Source: a virus
Reading direction: 5' to 3' (one strand)
DNA: 43,498 nucleotides
Virus record (IMG/VR): IMGVR_UViG_3300033233_000069
Span: 1-43,498 of that record
Position 1 is the stretch's first letter. Every line of letters starts with the position of its first letter. The notes beneath the pieces are model-generated. The model saw nothing but the letters and a program-made list of their open reading frames with translations. It did not search any database and was not told the DNA's origin. Of this stretch, positions 27,969-37,731 are shown piece by piece. A program made the position numbers and the translations under genes.

Positions 27969-28967
27969 TTATAGACCAGATGCACTTTCAATGCGGATGT
28001 ACTTCACACCCGGCATATTCGATGTAGAGGTACCGGCACCAGAGATGACGGCACCGAAAAATGCCTTCCAGCCAACGCTCGCCAACTGAGACAACTCATC
28101 GCCGTGCCCACCGGGCGCGACATAGTACGAACTCAGCGTACCAAAGTCTCCAAAGGCATAGGCATTGGGGCCGAAGAGAATCGTGGAATACACGTCCACT
28201 CCACCGGCTCCGCCCGCCGCGAAGACCCGAGCACGAGCGCTCTCGAAGAAGCGGACCCCGGCATACTTGCCGAGTTCCCCGTTGAGGATGGGGGCAGACC
28301 CGGCATAACGAGCCGCATCAATCCAACCACCAACATCATCGTCTTCCTCGAAATCGAAGACCACGGCCGGATGCGCGATGGCACGATAGCCGTCGCCAAA
28401 CGACGGAACGCTGTCCGCCTTGAGATTCTGCACGGCACGTCGCACGAGAGAACCAGTGATGGCATCGGTAGACCCCACGTCGGTTCGGGCTACGTTGCCC
28501 GCACCAGCGTAAAGGACATTGGTGCCCGCAGCGAGAGTCTGAGCAACGTAGTTGTCCATAGTCTCGGCAGCCTGTCGAGCAATAACCTTGGCAGCCTCAG
28601 CGAGAAGGTCCAAGGGGGATTCCAGCATCGCCACGTCGGTAATGCTAACACGCTGACCTGCCTGATAGGCAGTGAACTCCTCGTAGCCAAGGGCGAGTTC
28701 CTGGGCCGTGGGTGAAACACCCTCGGTCAGCCAGGGGGCAGTGCCCGCGCTATGACCGATGATGTCAGCATCAGCAGTGAGCGCGAACATGGGGACGCTC
28801 AGGAAGCGCATCGTGGCATTGGTACCCTTGACGAAGGTAGCCTTGATGAAGTTCCCGGGCATGAGATGGGGCAGTGTGGGTAGAAGAACCTCTACCAACT
28901 GCTTGCGGATGAGAACCTGGACAGTCTTGTCAAAGTTCGTGGTTGCAGTGTCGGTGGGACCTGCCAT
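27969..28967 (-). CDS. Major capsid protein, N4-gp56 family (332 aa)
   Basis: The sequence fits the N4-gp56-type capsid family. It has an N-terminal FDKTVQVLIRKQLVEVLLPTLP, then a GTAPWLTEGVSPTAQELALGYEEFTAYQAGQRVSITDVAMLESPLDLLAEAAKVIARQAAETMDN region (A/S...itd...sP-x-DLL...qaaetlD). A helix VRRAVQNLKAD and the FDFEEDDDVGGWIDAARY and LGKYAGVRFFESARA segments follow. The length of about 330 residues is normal. The scaffold gene lies directly upstream, as usual. AAAGGAAAAG is the ribosome binding site. It assembles the HK97-fold icosahedral shell. Confidence 0.9.
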   Translation of the reverse strand: MAGPTDTATTNFDKTVQVLIRKQLVEVLLPTLPHLMPGNFIKATFVKGTNATMRFLSVPMFALTADADIIGHSAGTAPWLTEGVSPTAQELALGYEEFTAYQAGQRVSITDVAMLESPLDLLAEAAKVIARQAAETMDNYVAQTLAAGTNVLYAGAGNVARTDVGSTDAITGSLVRRAVQNLKADSVPSFGDGYRAIAHPAVVFDFEEDDDVGGWIDAARYAGSAPILNGELGKYAGVRFFESARARVFAAGGAGGVDVYSTILFGPNAYAFGDFGTLSSYYVAPGGHGDELSQLASVGWKAFFGAVISGAGTSTSNMPGVKYIRIESASGL

Positions 28968-29020
28968 TATGGTCGTCTTTTCCTTTATCTATCCCGGGGA
29001 GCGCCGGGTCGCTTCGTAGT

Positions 29021-29593
29021 CTATTGGCGGAACACAACCGAGGGGTCGAATGACTTGAGATGCTTTTCAAGTTCGGCCGCTGTCATGTCCTCGATGGCCT
29101 TAGGAACCGCCGACTGCGTACGTCCAGGGTTTGCACCCACGGGCGTCGGAGTCTCGATTTCCCCTGCGAATCTGGCCGTTAGACGGGCCTCATTCGCAGC
29201 CAGTTGGTCGTCTGTTAGCCCCGCTGCCGCATCTCCGAGAACCCCAAAGGATTCTGGATACTTGGCTTCGATGCGGGCCAACTTTGCCTCAGCCGCCGTC
29301 TTGGCGATGAGGAGTTTCTGCGCTTCGACCAGTGCCCGAAGCTCGGCATCCCCGTTCTCTTTGTCCGAAGCGAGTGCTAGCGCTCGCGCCTCTGCGGCGT
29401 CCGCCCGAGCCTTCTCGACTGCGGCCTGTTGAATCAGGGACGTGACCTTCGCGTCAAGTCCAGCGTTTCGACTACGGAGCGTAGTAACTTCGTCAACGGG
29501 AGTGGGAGTGCCAACGGTAGCCGTCGCGGCTGCCTGCTGGGCCTCTTCGCTCTCGGGCGTAGCGCCTTCGTTCGTATCTGTCATTGTAATCAT
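29021..29593 (-). CDS. Scaffolding protein (190 aa)
   Basis: It is acidic at the start, then has a long coiled-coil-like region (AAVEKARADAAEARALALASD, AELRALVEAQKLLIAKTAAEAKLARIEAKYP) and a basic end (EDMTAAELEKHLKSFDPSVVFRQ). This composition and its position just before the major capsid gene are typical of phage scaffolding proteins. Two starts are possible: the ATG at 29593, with GAGGT only three bases away, and the ATG at 29584. The second would be leaderless if the TATAAT at 29597-29592 is a promoter. I list the longer form. Confidence 0.8.
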   Translation of the reverse strand: MITMTDTNEGATPESEEAQQAAATATVGTPTPVDEVTTLRSRNAGLDAKVTSLIQQAAVEKARADAAEARALALASDKENGDAELRALVEAQKLLIAKTAAEAKLARIEAKYPESFGVLGDAAAGLTDDQLAANEARLTARFAGEIETPTPVGANPGRTQSAVPKAIEDMTAAELEKHLKSFDPSVVFRQ

Positions 29594-29597
29594 TATA
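29592..29597 (-). promoter_or_regulatory. TATAAT box directly before the scaffold gene (possible leaderless promoter)
   Basis: On the minus strand TATAAT is followed by GATTACA and then ATG at 29584. Transcription starting six to seven bases after the box would begin at the ATG itself, giving a leaderless message, a frequent arrangement in actinobacteria and some other bacteria. No minus-35 is recognised. Confidence 0.3.
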
Positions 29598-29611
29598 CCT
29601 CATGCGGGAGC

Positions 29612-32600
29612 CTAGCCACCGAATAGTGACCTCAGCCCCATCATATCTTGCTCAAGTATAGCACGCACATCTACGGCTGCCACCGGAACGGAAAGGTCAA
29701 CCCGTGACGTAGGGCCAGTGGACGGGGTAGGCTGTTGCAGATTTTGCAACTGCTGCTCTTGTTTGGTCGGAATAGTAGGCGCTTGGGATTCGCCGCCGCC
29801 CTGCAAGAAATCTAGCGCCTCACTGCCCACGCGACCGAATAGCGCGAACCACCGTTCGGGCGACATCATCGCCAACTGACCAGAGACCGCCCGACCCACG
29901 TCGGGACCACCAGATTGTATCAGTCCCCGCACGAGCGGTGAAACACGAGCCGACATGTCCGACCATGGGAGTGAGGGCGTCAGGTAATCAAGGGCGAAGC
30001 CCGTCTCAGATTTGCCAATCTCTTCCATCGCGGCATTGAACTCCGGGTCATATTCGCGCTGGATGGCGATGGCGTTCTGTACGCGCAGGATGTCATAGGT
30101 CAGGCCATAGGGGTTGCGCGAGAGATACTTGATGGTCAGCGGCAAGACCTTGCCCCACATATAACTCGCCGGATATAGACCGAAGACAGGGTGATTCAGA
30201 CTGCGCATCATCACGGTTCGCTTGGTCTGCATCTCGGCAACCATCCAGGCGTCATCCTTGGCCGACAGGAGTTTGTCGCGCACTAGTTGCGCGATGAGGG
30301 CCTGCGTGCGATTGAATGGCACAGCAGCGCTGGTCGGGATATTCTTGACCATGGCCGCCAGTTCGTTGCGCGTGCTGCCCTCCAGCCTCGGCTGTAGTTC
30401 ATCCCGGAGGAACTTGGCATACTGCTGCATGATGGCCTCTTCATCGGGATTTGCGCGCGGTAGCCCGGTGGCGACACGTTCACGCAGCCATTGGGGCAGG
30501 CGGTCTGCAAGATTAGGCGTACCCGCCCCCGGTCTATAGAGCCCGGTGTCGATGACAAGTTGCTTATACTCATCCACCACGGACTCCAGATGTTCGATGT
30601 TGCTCTCTGGTAACCCCGTAAGGCCCTGCGGGTCCATATGCTCTCGCAGTCGAGCAAAATATGCCTTGCGGGCTACTTCGGGACCGAAGGCAAGGTCGCC
30701 CAACTCAGCGGCAGCCTCTTCCGGTTTGGTCATAGCATACTGCGAAAGGTCATTCGCCGCCTTGGAGGAATGAAAGTTGTTGACGAACTTACGGTATGCA
30801 AGCACCGCCTCAACTTGTTTAGGGTCAGCCAGAGCCGGATGCAACCTAGCATCCATCTCGATAGCACGAATATGCTCATCGAGAGCATGGATTGCCTCGT
30901 GACGCAAAGTACCAGCAGGCGTTGCACTCACTACTTCGGGACGGCCGGATACTGCCCACTGTAACTCATTCTGCGCCACACCCTTGTCCCAGCTCAGTTG
31001 GACATCCTTGCCCTTGCCATAGAATCGCGGACTCAACTCGATGCTAGTAGCGCGCACGCCGGGTTCATAGTTCACCGTCTCGGCCTGGGCATGCAAATCA
31101 TCGGGGTGAAACTTCGGATTGACACGGATGTTCTTGAGTGTAACGTCAGGGAAATCAGCCTTAAACTGTCCTATCTCATCAACCACTGACTGCTTGATGC
31201 CCACTGGCATATCTTTGAATCCACCACCGATGAACCGTGGCCCGAACTGCGCCGTCAAATCTTTGATGCTGGTGGCGGGAGGAACAACGACTTGTCCCAA
31301 CCCAGCACTCTCGATGACGGTCTGTCGCCCGGATGGGTCAAGGGTCGTCAGAAACAACTCAGACCAACGCTTGATAGCATCGGGGGCCTCGCCCGCTTTG
31401 AGCATGTTAGCCAAGTGACCCACCCAACGGTCTGCTGTTTCACCCGGTTTGAGGTCTGCCTGCAGGACACCCGTCAGGAAATCCCAAGGGTCCATGCCCC
31501 GGTCCTGCGCAAGCCGCGCCACGAGGTCTTGCGCCTGCTTGCCATATGCACCAGGAAGGTCCAAGCCTCCCTCGCCCACGGGTTGTGCCACGCGATACCA
31601 ATAGGATTGCCAACTATCGCCGAAGTAACGCTCGGCACGCTTTACATAATCAGGATGGGCATGCAGGTCATTGGCGAGTCGCTCTTTCAGCCAGGGAATA
31701 TCCTTTGCGCCCGGCACGCGTGCGCCTGTCGTACGGTCGAATATTCCCGTGATGTCTTTGCGCAGGGCGGCTCCATCCACATAACCGAGTTCACGCGCCA
31801 ACGCATCGGGATTGATGGGTCGAATATCGGCCACTGTATGAGGCACCAGCCACTCACTTTCATGAATGAGTCCCGCCGTACTGAGACCAGTATCTCCAAC
31901 CGTCACCCGTCGAGCAGAGGCCAGTTGTTCTTGGATATAGCGCAATCCTGTTTCCTTGTCATCCAACACATGACCGGCTGCCTGAGAATAGACATTGCGG
32001 ATTTCCGCGAAAGACTTGGCCATGGGGCCTGCCAACTCTGCCTTCATCTCGGCTTGCAAGGCCGGGTCTGAAATACCCTCGATGATTTTGGGTACATCCT
32101 CAAGGGTTTCCCGCACGATACTGCCAAGGTCTTCATGCAACATCTTCGTCATGTTGTTGGCGATATACGTGTCCGGTGCGTTCTGAATAGCCTGCATCTT
32201 TTCGGCGAACTTCGTTCGGCCAACGCGCGCCTCCAGACCAGTACGGAGTCCATCTGTGAAGTTACTTCGTGTAGCATATTCAGGCAAGTCGAAAGCAAAG
32301 TCCCGAGCGGTTCCCGTGCGACCGATGTTCTCTTCAATGGCACGTAACCCACGCAGGGCGGTAGCTTTCAACCCCCCGCCGCCGACTGGCATGATGCCCT
32401 GCATGGCCATGAAATACGGTGCATCAGTGATACGCTGAATGAGGAACATGGGGCTGGAGTAACGCAACTTGTTATACATCGTCACGGTTACGCCTCCGGC
32501 CCAGTTTGCCGGGTCGATACCTCTACGTCGTAAGATGTTTCTCATTCGCTGAGTCAGTTTTGGCAATACACCCATGACGCGCATATCGCCCTCTGTTGCA

Positions 32601-35113
32601 TCGAGCAGAGCACCCATTACGTCATGTGCGGTCAGGGCCTCACCGCTAGGCGTACGGAAGTTGAGGGGGATGGCATCCTGCATAGCCGCCCAAAGACCGG
32701 CCCTGGGTCCCGTATCTTCAATCCTCAAACCACGCAGGGTCGTATGCTCTATCCCGGCTGCATCGCGCGCTGCCGTAAATAGGTCGCTGGCTGCTTGCTT
32801 CGGCAATCCCAACTTTTCGACAGCCGTTTTCTCGAAGCGCCGTTGGATGTTCAATACTAACCGGCGACCCGTGACAACATCCAGGGAAGTACGGATATAG
32901 GCATCCAAGGATTCCCCTACGTCACCCACGTGAGACCCTATCGTCTGTCCAAGGACATTACGCACGGTATCCATGGCGCGCGGCTGCGCAGGCATATCGA
33001 ATACGTGCTGGATAGACGGGTCTCGCTCGGCCACGTATTTGCCGGTCATCGCATCGCGCTTGAGGCCCCATGCCACGCTGTCTTCCGGCTTGAACCCGAT
33101 GCGCCAAAGGGGTTTACCGTCGATAGTATTGCGGGCAAGCATATCACGAATGGGTTTCAGTGCGGGGTCATTGAGTTGCTCGGTCGCGCGCACAGGGAAG
33201 ATGCCCCGGTCAATATCCCGACGCAGAGCACTCAGCAGTATATCAAGCTGTGAACCGCCACCGGGAGCATATCCGATGTCCCCGATGAGGGGATACACGC
33301 GAGCAGCATCATTCCACATCGCTGTGCGCTCGGCAATCGTGGTCCCGCTCTTGATACGGGCAAACAGTTCCTCGGCGAGGGTGGTGTCAAGTGTGTGGTC
33401 ATTCATCAATGTGAGCTGGTCGAGCGGTAGCTTGTCAACAGCATTGCCATAGGCCACACGGTCTACTTCCCTGATAGCAGCGTTAAGTTCTGAGTCCGAG
33501 ACTTTATAAGTGGCCGCATGTAACAACGAACGTAAGTCGTCGCTCATAGCTCCAACCTTGACCGCCCATCCGGCTACATCACCACCGAAAACATGCGCCG
33601 CGCGTCCGGCGAGATTGTCCAACTCGCCAGGAGTAAATGTGTTTTTGGCGTTTTGCACCATTGAATCCGTCAGACGGTCAAGTACATCCCTCTGTGAACC
33701 ACCAACCATCGGGGCGATGATATCATCAGGTGCTGTATGTACGAGGTCTTCACCCAGCCCCTTGGACAACTGCGTGGCGCGAGTCTCGCGGGCGATGAGT
33801 AGATTGGCCTGGTCTAAACTGTAGCTTGCAAGAGCCTGGTCAATCTCGGTCGTTTTCCCGGCCCCCCGAGCCAGATTACGCAAGTCATTGATGGTTGTCT
33901 CACCATAAGCAGACCGCAGGGAACCAACAGCCACGCCCGACCGAAGGTCTATGAGAGAACGAGTCACTGAACTCTTTGGGAGGTGGGGATTGACAATCTT
34001 CCCGGCCGCCCGAAAGATGGGACCAGTGATGGGACTGTCAGCCACGCGGGCCGCAGCAATGGCTACCTTCTCAAAAGCAGACGTGGCAGCGATACCTGAT
34101 TCACCAATGGCACGCCCAATAGCGACAGCCTTACCCCCGATGCCAGCCAATCCGCCAGCGATAACTAGGGGGTCGGTGACCGTGCCTCCGACAATCTGCT
34201 TGAGAGGGTCACCAGAGACGGACTGACCCGACCGAATGATGAAGTCGAGAGCGTGCCTCTCTGTCCATCCATGCTGTCGTACCCCCTCGATGGCTGTTTG
34301 TTCGACGGGCGATACAGTATCACCACGGTCGAACCGGGCCATGGATTCCTCTAGGCGATTACGACCACCGGAGGCATTAGCCTTGAGATATGCGGTCGCC
34401 TGGGCCTCGGTAAAGATGCCAGCCTGGAACTGCGCCACAGCATATTTGGCATCAGGCCCAATGTCGATACCCTCATTCTGCCGTCTCATGATGGCAGGAA
34501 GGGTTTTCTCGATGCCTGCGATGCCGGGAGCCGCACCAGGGTCAAAGAAGCCAACATCGCCTAGGAAGGATTGTAAGTGTGCAGCAGGTAGACCAAACCA
34601 TCCCTGTAGGGCATGCGACAATGCCCCACCCAACGAACCCTGTCCCGCCGCACCCATGTAAGTATCGAGGGATTTGCCGACAAAGCCTGCCTTACTTTGC
34701 ATATCGGCAGCATCCGCAATCTCACGGTTGAAGTCAGCCCGCAGGTTTCCACCGCCGAACATATCAGCATCAGCAGCCGCCTTGACGGTTAGCCACTTGT
34801 TGTATGCCGCTGGGTCTGTCGTCTTCAATACTTCGCCATTCTTGGCGAACTGCTGGTCGGCACCCAGGCCGCCAAGAGGGATATGGCTCAACAGGGTACC
34901 CGCTGCGGTAATCGGTGCAAGTGCAGCCTGAGTAAATGGATTATCGAAAATCACCTTCCCCAAATCCCCGAGAAAAGAAGACTCTGCCGCCTGCGGAGCA
35001 CGCGGCATGTTCAGGCCGCTTGGTACCGAAGTAGTTGGACCAGAAGGCGAGAGGGTCTTAGGTCCGACCGGGGCAGGAGTCGGCGGTGTCGCGAAGACTT
35101 TGGGGTCGAACAT
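29612..35113 (-). CDS. Giant virion-associated protein with HEAIH zincin motif (1833 aa)
   Basis: I start at the ATG at 35113 (MFDPKVFATPPTP), two bases after the stop of the 826-residue gene. The N-terminus is Pro/Ser-rich, then mostly helical, with a glycine/alanine-rich hydrophobic patch at about 305-330 (DPLVIAGGLAGIGG). The middle is helical with scattered domains. HEAIHALDEH at about 1405-1414 is an HExxH zinc motif in the form typical of peptidases of large phage polyvalent proteins. The C-terminus is helical with an LTPSLPWSDM segment. Located between the scaffold and portal-proximal genes, it may be an internal virion or ejection protein carrying a protease domain. The function of most of it is unknown. 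Confidence 0.75.
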   Translation of the reverse strand: MFDPKVFATPPTPAPVGPKTLSPSGPTTSVPSGLNMPRAPQAAESSFLGDLGKVIFDNPFTQAALAPITAAGTLLSHIPLGGLGADQQFAKNGEVLKTTDPAAYNKWLTVKAAADADMFGGGNLRADFNREIADAADMQSKAGFVGKSLDTYMGAAGQGSLGGALSHALQGWFGLPAAHLQSFLGDVGFFDPGAAPGIAGIEKTLPAIMRRQNEGIDIGPDAKYAVAQFQAGIFTEAQATAYLKANASGGRNRLEESMARFDRGDTVSPVEQTAIEGVRQHGWTERHALDFIIRSGQSVSGDPLKQIVGGTVTDPLVIAGGLAGIGGKAVAIGRAIGESGIAATSAFEKVAIAAARVADSPITGPIFRAAGKIVNPHLPKSSVTRSLIDLRSGVAVGSLRSAYGETTINDLRNLARGAGKTTEIDQALASYSLDQANLLIARETRATQLSKGLGEDLVHTAPDDIIAPMVGGSQRDVLDRLTDSMVQNAKNTFTPGELDNLAGRAAHVFGGDVAGWAVKVGAMSDDLRSLLHAATYKVSDSELNAAIREVDRVAYGNAVDKLPLDQLTLMNDHTLDTTLAEELFARIKSGTTIAERTAMWNDAARVYPLIGDIGYAPGGGSQLDILLSALRRDIDRGIFPVRATEQLNDPALKPIRDMLARNTIDGKPLWRIGFKPEDSVAWGLKRDAMTGKYVAERDPSIQHVFDMPAQPRAMDTVRNVLGQTIGSHVGDVGESLDAYIRTSLDVVTGRRLVLNIQRRFEKTAVEKLGLPKQAASDLFTAARDAAGIEHTTLRGLRIEDTGPRAGLWAAMQDAIPLNFRTPSGEALTAHDVMGALLDATEGDMRVMGVLPKLTQRMRNILRRRGIDPANWAGGVTVTMYNKLRYSSPMFLIQRITDAPYFMAMQGIMPVGGGGLKATALRGLRAIEENIGRTGTARDFAFDLPEYATRSNFTDGLRTGLEARVGRTKFAEKMQAIQNAPDTYIANNMTKMLHEDLGSIVRETLEDVPKIIEGISDPALQAEMKAELAGPMAKSFAEIRNVYSQAAGHVLDDKETGLRYIQEQLASARRVTVGDTGLSTAGLIHESEWLVPHTVADIRPINPDALARELGYVDGAALRKDITGIFDRTTGARVPGAKDIPWLKERLANDLHAHPDYVKRAERYFGDSWQSYWYRVAQPVGEGGLDLPGAYGKQAQDLVARLAQDRGMDPWDFLTGVLQADLKPGETADRWVGHLANMLKAGEAPDAIKRWSELFLTTLDPSGRQTVIESAGLGQVVVPPATSIKDLTAQFGPRFIGGGFKDMPVGIKQSVVDEIGQFKADFPDVTLKNIRVNPKFHPDDLHAQAETVNYEPGVRATSIELSPRFYGKGKDVQLSWDKGVAQNELQWAVSGRPEVVSATPAGTLRHEAIHALDEHIRAIEMDARLHPALADPKQVEAVLAYRKFVNNFHSSKAANDLSQYAMTKPEEAAAELGDLAFGPEVARKAYFARLREHMDPQGLTGLPESNIEHLESVVDEYKQLVIDTGLYRPGAGTPNLADRLPQWLRERVATGLPRANPDEEAIMQQYAKFLRDELQPRLEGSTRNELAAMVKNIPTSAAVPFNRTQALIAQLVRDKLLSAKDDAWMVAEMQTKRTVMMRSLNHPVFGLYPASYMWGKVLPLTIKYLSRNPYGLTYDILRVQNAIAIQREYDPEFNAAMEEIGKSETGFALDYLTPSLPWSDMSARVSPLVRGLIQSGGPDVGRAVSGQLAMMSPERWFALFGRVGSEALDFLQGGGESQAPTIPTKQEQQLQNLQQPTPSTGPTSRVDLSVPVAAVDVRAILEQDMMGLRSLFGG

Positions 35114-35114
35114 A

Positions 35115-37595
35115 CTACAGTGCCTTCGGCGGACCGAACTTAGGAATGAGTAGCGATGGAGTGGGTGCAGGTGTCGGTGCCGCATAGGGCGGCTCATAGA
35201 GTCGCGGTGGTGCTGTAGGTGTTGGAGTCACAGCCAAAGGCGTCGCCGTAGGCGCAACCGTAGGCGCAACCGTAGGCGTAACCGTAGGCGTTAGGGTCGG
35301 CAGATAAGATGGCTGTGGCGGCGCGAATGTCGGCAGGGTATTCGTTGGAACACCGATGTCGATATTCCGAGATGCAGGACTGATACCTGGCACCCTCGGT
35401 AGGCGCAGTTCATGCTGCCCAAAGGTGAGCGCGACTGGTTGAAGTGCGCCGGATACCTGCTGGCTACCAGGCAGTTGCAGGTCGGTACGATGCTGCGGCA
35501 AGCCGCCTCGTCCAGCATTTGCGAACGCACCCTCACCAGACGTATCCGGTGAAATGGCCATGGTCGTCATTATCCGCCATGCTTCGGCGATACGCTGGTC
35601 GTAGATATTCGTCGTGCCAAACTGGCTTTCGGCTTGCGCAAGAAATGCCTGCTGGAACTCTCGGTCACCAGCCAATGCACTGACCTGCTCGGCCGAAAGA
35701 TTCTCCGCAGCCGATTTGACCGATGCGGCCAATGGTGTATCGAATGTCAAGCCAGGAACATTGCCCAAAGACCGAAGCGAGGGCGAGATGACGTTGATAG
35801 CCGTCGCGATATTGAAATCCGCACCAGTGGAAAGTGGTGCAGACACAGTAGCTACCTCTTGGCCATTAGCATCATAGGCATGACTTGCCTGTGTTGCCGT
35901 AAAAACACCATCTTTGATATCCGCAGAGATAGTGGCAGAAACCTTACCGTTGCTATCGCGAATATTGACCGAGGCAGATGTATTGAGGCTACCGTCAGAG
36001 TTGACTAATGTAGTCCCATATTTGGCATCAAAAGCCTGAGCCCGGGCCAACAGGTCCCCCTGCGACATTGCCGGTGGACTCAGAATCATATTGCCACTCT
36101 TGTCTATCGTGGAAGATACACCATCTGCCACGGGGCTCGTCAACGTCCATTGGAGTTTACCAGCAGAATCTGGATAACCATACATCGTGAGTACCGCATC
36201 CCCTACCCGATAGGTGATGACGCTACCAACCTGAATCGGTGCAGTATTGGGATTACTCGGGTCGGTTACGGTAATGCTATGCAGGGGTACGACCGCCATG
36301 ATGGCCTTGCCACCCAACTGTGGGATGGCAACCATCTGCGAATCACCAGGAACAGATGCTCGCGGAACGATACCGAGCGGACCATTACCAGTAGGGTCAT
36401 AGTTACCCTGAGCATCCGTGGCAGCATAGACGAAAGCATCAGGATTAGCTGCCTTCGCATCGCTCTGTTGTTTGAAGAAGGCACTCGCCTGCTGGACATT
36501 GGCGTCGATACCACCCTGTCCGAGCATACCCGACCCGAATGAAGGATTATTTCCTGCATCCTCACCGATGGCACGTGCCGCATCAGCCTTAAGCATATTA
36601 GCCGTAGCCGGGTCTAAGCCCGGTGTGCCAGCCAGGCCGCCGACCGCATTAGAGAATGTCTGCGCCGCAGTCTGGCGGTCGAGTTGGCTGGCGTTAGGAT
36701 TACCCCATGTCCGAACGAACTGGTTGTATGCGGCATCATAACTTTGAGCGATAGGCCAAACCTTCAAGTTGGCACCCCAAGAGGCCATTTGGGATTCGTT
36801 ATCCACTGCTGATTTTGCCTGAGAAATATATCCGTCCTTCTGAGCCCGCACAGCGATGGCAGCATAACCAGCCGTAGCCCTCGTTATGGCACTGGCAAAG
36901 AAGGTTTGTGTCACATTGCCATCCCAGTCTGGGTTGATAGCATGTATAGCATCGAGTACCGCCTGATACTTGGCCGGATTCCCTGCGATGTCTTGGGTCA
37001 ATCCTTCGAGAACCAGGTCGCCATCAGCGGTGATGTTGAGACCAGCCGCAGCCGCATACTTCTGCGCTGCATCCGTAAGCGCATTACCGACTGCGATGTC
37101 CGTCTTGGTCGTATCTGCCACGAACTGATTATAGGCATCCGTCTTCGCCTTGGCGGCTCCTGCACGACCCTTAGCCTTAGCGCTTTCGATTAGTTGCGCA
37201 GCATCCTTTTGTAGTGAACGCCAAAACTCGCTATCTTTCGGAATTTTCTTGGCCCACCTGAGAAAGAAATCGGCATATCCACGGTCGCTCAACTTGCCCT
37301 GTAAGTGTTGCAGGTCTGCCTTGGATTGCTCAACAGCATATTGCAACTGCAAATACTGGTTCTTGGTAGTATCGTATTCCGGGTCAGCAGGGTCAAGCTC
37401 AGCCATGCGAGACTTCCAGTAGGCAAGTACCCGTTCATCCGTCGCCTTGCCACCCTCGAACACGCCACCATTTTTCCAGGCATCCATGAGATTACGGTCA
37501 GCCTGGGCCTGCATCTCGCGAGCGATAGCGATAATCGTATTTGCCAGACTGGGGACAGCCCTGGGCAGACGCCCGAACTTACCACGCCGAGCCAT
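35115..37595 (-). CDS. Large virion protein with proline-rich repeat C-terminus (826 aa)
   Basis: The ATG overlaps the preceding small gene's stop (TAATG). The first 320 residues are helical and Ala/Lys/Gln-rich (SLANTIIAIAREMQAQADRNLMDAWKNGG, KAKGRAGAAKAKTDAYNQF). From about 360 to 600 beta-like stretches appear. The last 90 residues are low complexity, with TPTV/APTV/APTPAPTP runs. In the DNA this includes a four-copy 12-base repeat at 35247-35294. It is encoded between the giant protein and the portal-proximal small genes, so it is probably a structural or ejected virion protein. No enzymatic motif was recognised. Confidence 0.7.
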   Translation of the reverse strand: MARRGKFGRLPRAVPSLANTIIAIAREMQAQADRNLMDAWKNGGVFEGGKATDERVLAYWKSRMAELDPADPEYDTTKNQYLQLQYAVEQSKADLQHLQGKLSDRGYADFFLRWAKKIPKDSEFWRSLQKDAAQLIESAKAKGRAGAAKAKTDAYNQFVADTTKTDIAVGNALTDAAQKYAAAAGLNITADGDLVLEGLTQDIAGNPAKYQAVLDAIHAINPDWDGNVTQTFFASAITRATAGYAAIAVRAQKDGYISQAKSAVDNESQMASWGANLKVWPIAQSYDAAYNQFVRTWGNPNASQLDRQTAAQTFSNAVGGLAGTPGLDPATANMLKADAARAIGEDAGNNPSFGSGMLGQGGIDANVQQASAFFKQQSDAKAANPDAFVYAATDAQGNYDPTGNGPLGIVPRASVPGDSQMVAIPQLGGKAIMAVVPLHSITVTDPSNPNTAPIQVGSVITYRVGDAVLTMYGYPDSAGKLQWTLTSPVADGVSSTIDKSGNMILSPPAMSQGDLLARAQAFDAKYGTTLVNSDGSLNTSASVNIRDSNGKVSATISADIKDGVFTATQASHAYDANGQEVATVSAPLSTGADFNIATAINVISPSLRSLGNVPGLTFDTPLAASVKSAAENLSAEQVSALAGDREFQQAFLAQAESQFGTTNIYDQRIAEAWRIMTTMAISPDTSGEGAFANAGRGGLPQHRTDLQLPGSQQVSGALQPVALTFGQHELRLPRVPGISPASRNIDIGVPTNTLPTFAPPQPSYLPTLTPTVTPTVAPTVAPTATPLAVTPTPTAPPRLYEPPYAAPTPAPTPSLLIPKFGPPKAL
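35247..35294 (-). repeat. 12-base tandem repeat in the 826-residue virion gene
   Basis: Four consecutive copies of CGTAGGCGCAAC (two exact, two with one or a few changes) encode Thr-Val/Ala-Pro units in the C-terminal tail. Copy number may vary without frameshift. Confidence 0.8.
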
Positions 37596-37729
37596 TAGCG
37601 GCCTCGCTTTGACTTACCGCGCCGGGCAACAGCAAGGGCGATGGCGACAGCCTGCTTCCGCGACTTACCAGCCGCCATTTCTGTCTGGATATTCGCCCCA
37701 ACGTTCTTCTTGCCCGGTTTGAGCGGCAT
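37595..37729 (-). CDS. Small basic protein of the PLKPGK type (44 aa)
   Basis: The sequence starts MPLKPGKKNVGANIQTEMAA and ends KRGR. It contains the helical core KSRKQAVAIALAVARR. Short proteins with KPGK...I...EM...GK-x-x-KQAVAIAL-x-x-A-R-x-x-GK are widespread in tailed phages and of unknown role (DUF6496-type). The gene is too short for most gene callers but sits exactly between its neighbours, overlapping the next ATG by one base. Confidence 0.75.
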   Translation of the reverse strand: MPLKPGKKNVGANIQTEMAAGKSRKQAVAIALAVARRGKSKRGR

Positions 37730-37731
37730 GA

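Noticed and set aside
31292-32071. 259-residue plus-strand open frame inside the giant virion gene
   Set aside because: Antisense shadow of a long minus-strand gene; no motif and no coupling to any plus-strand unit.
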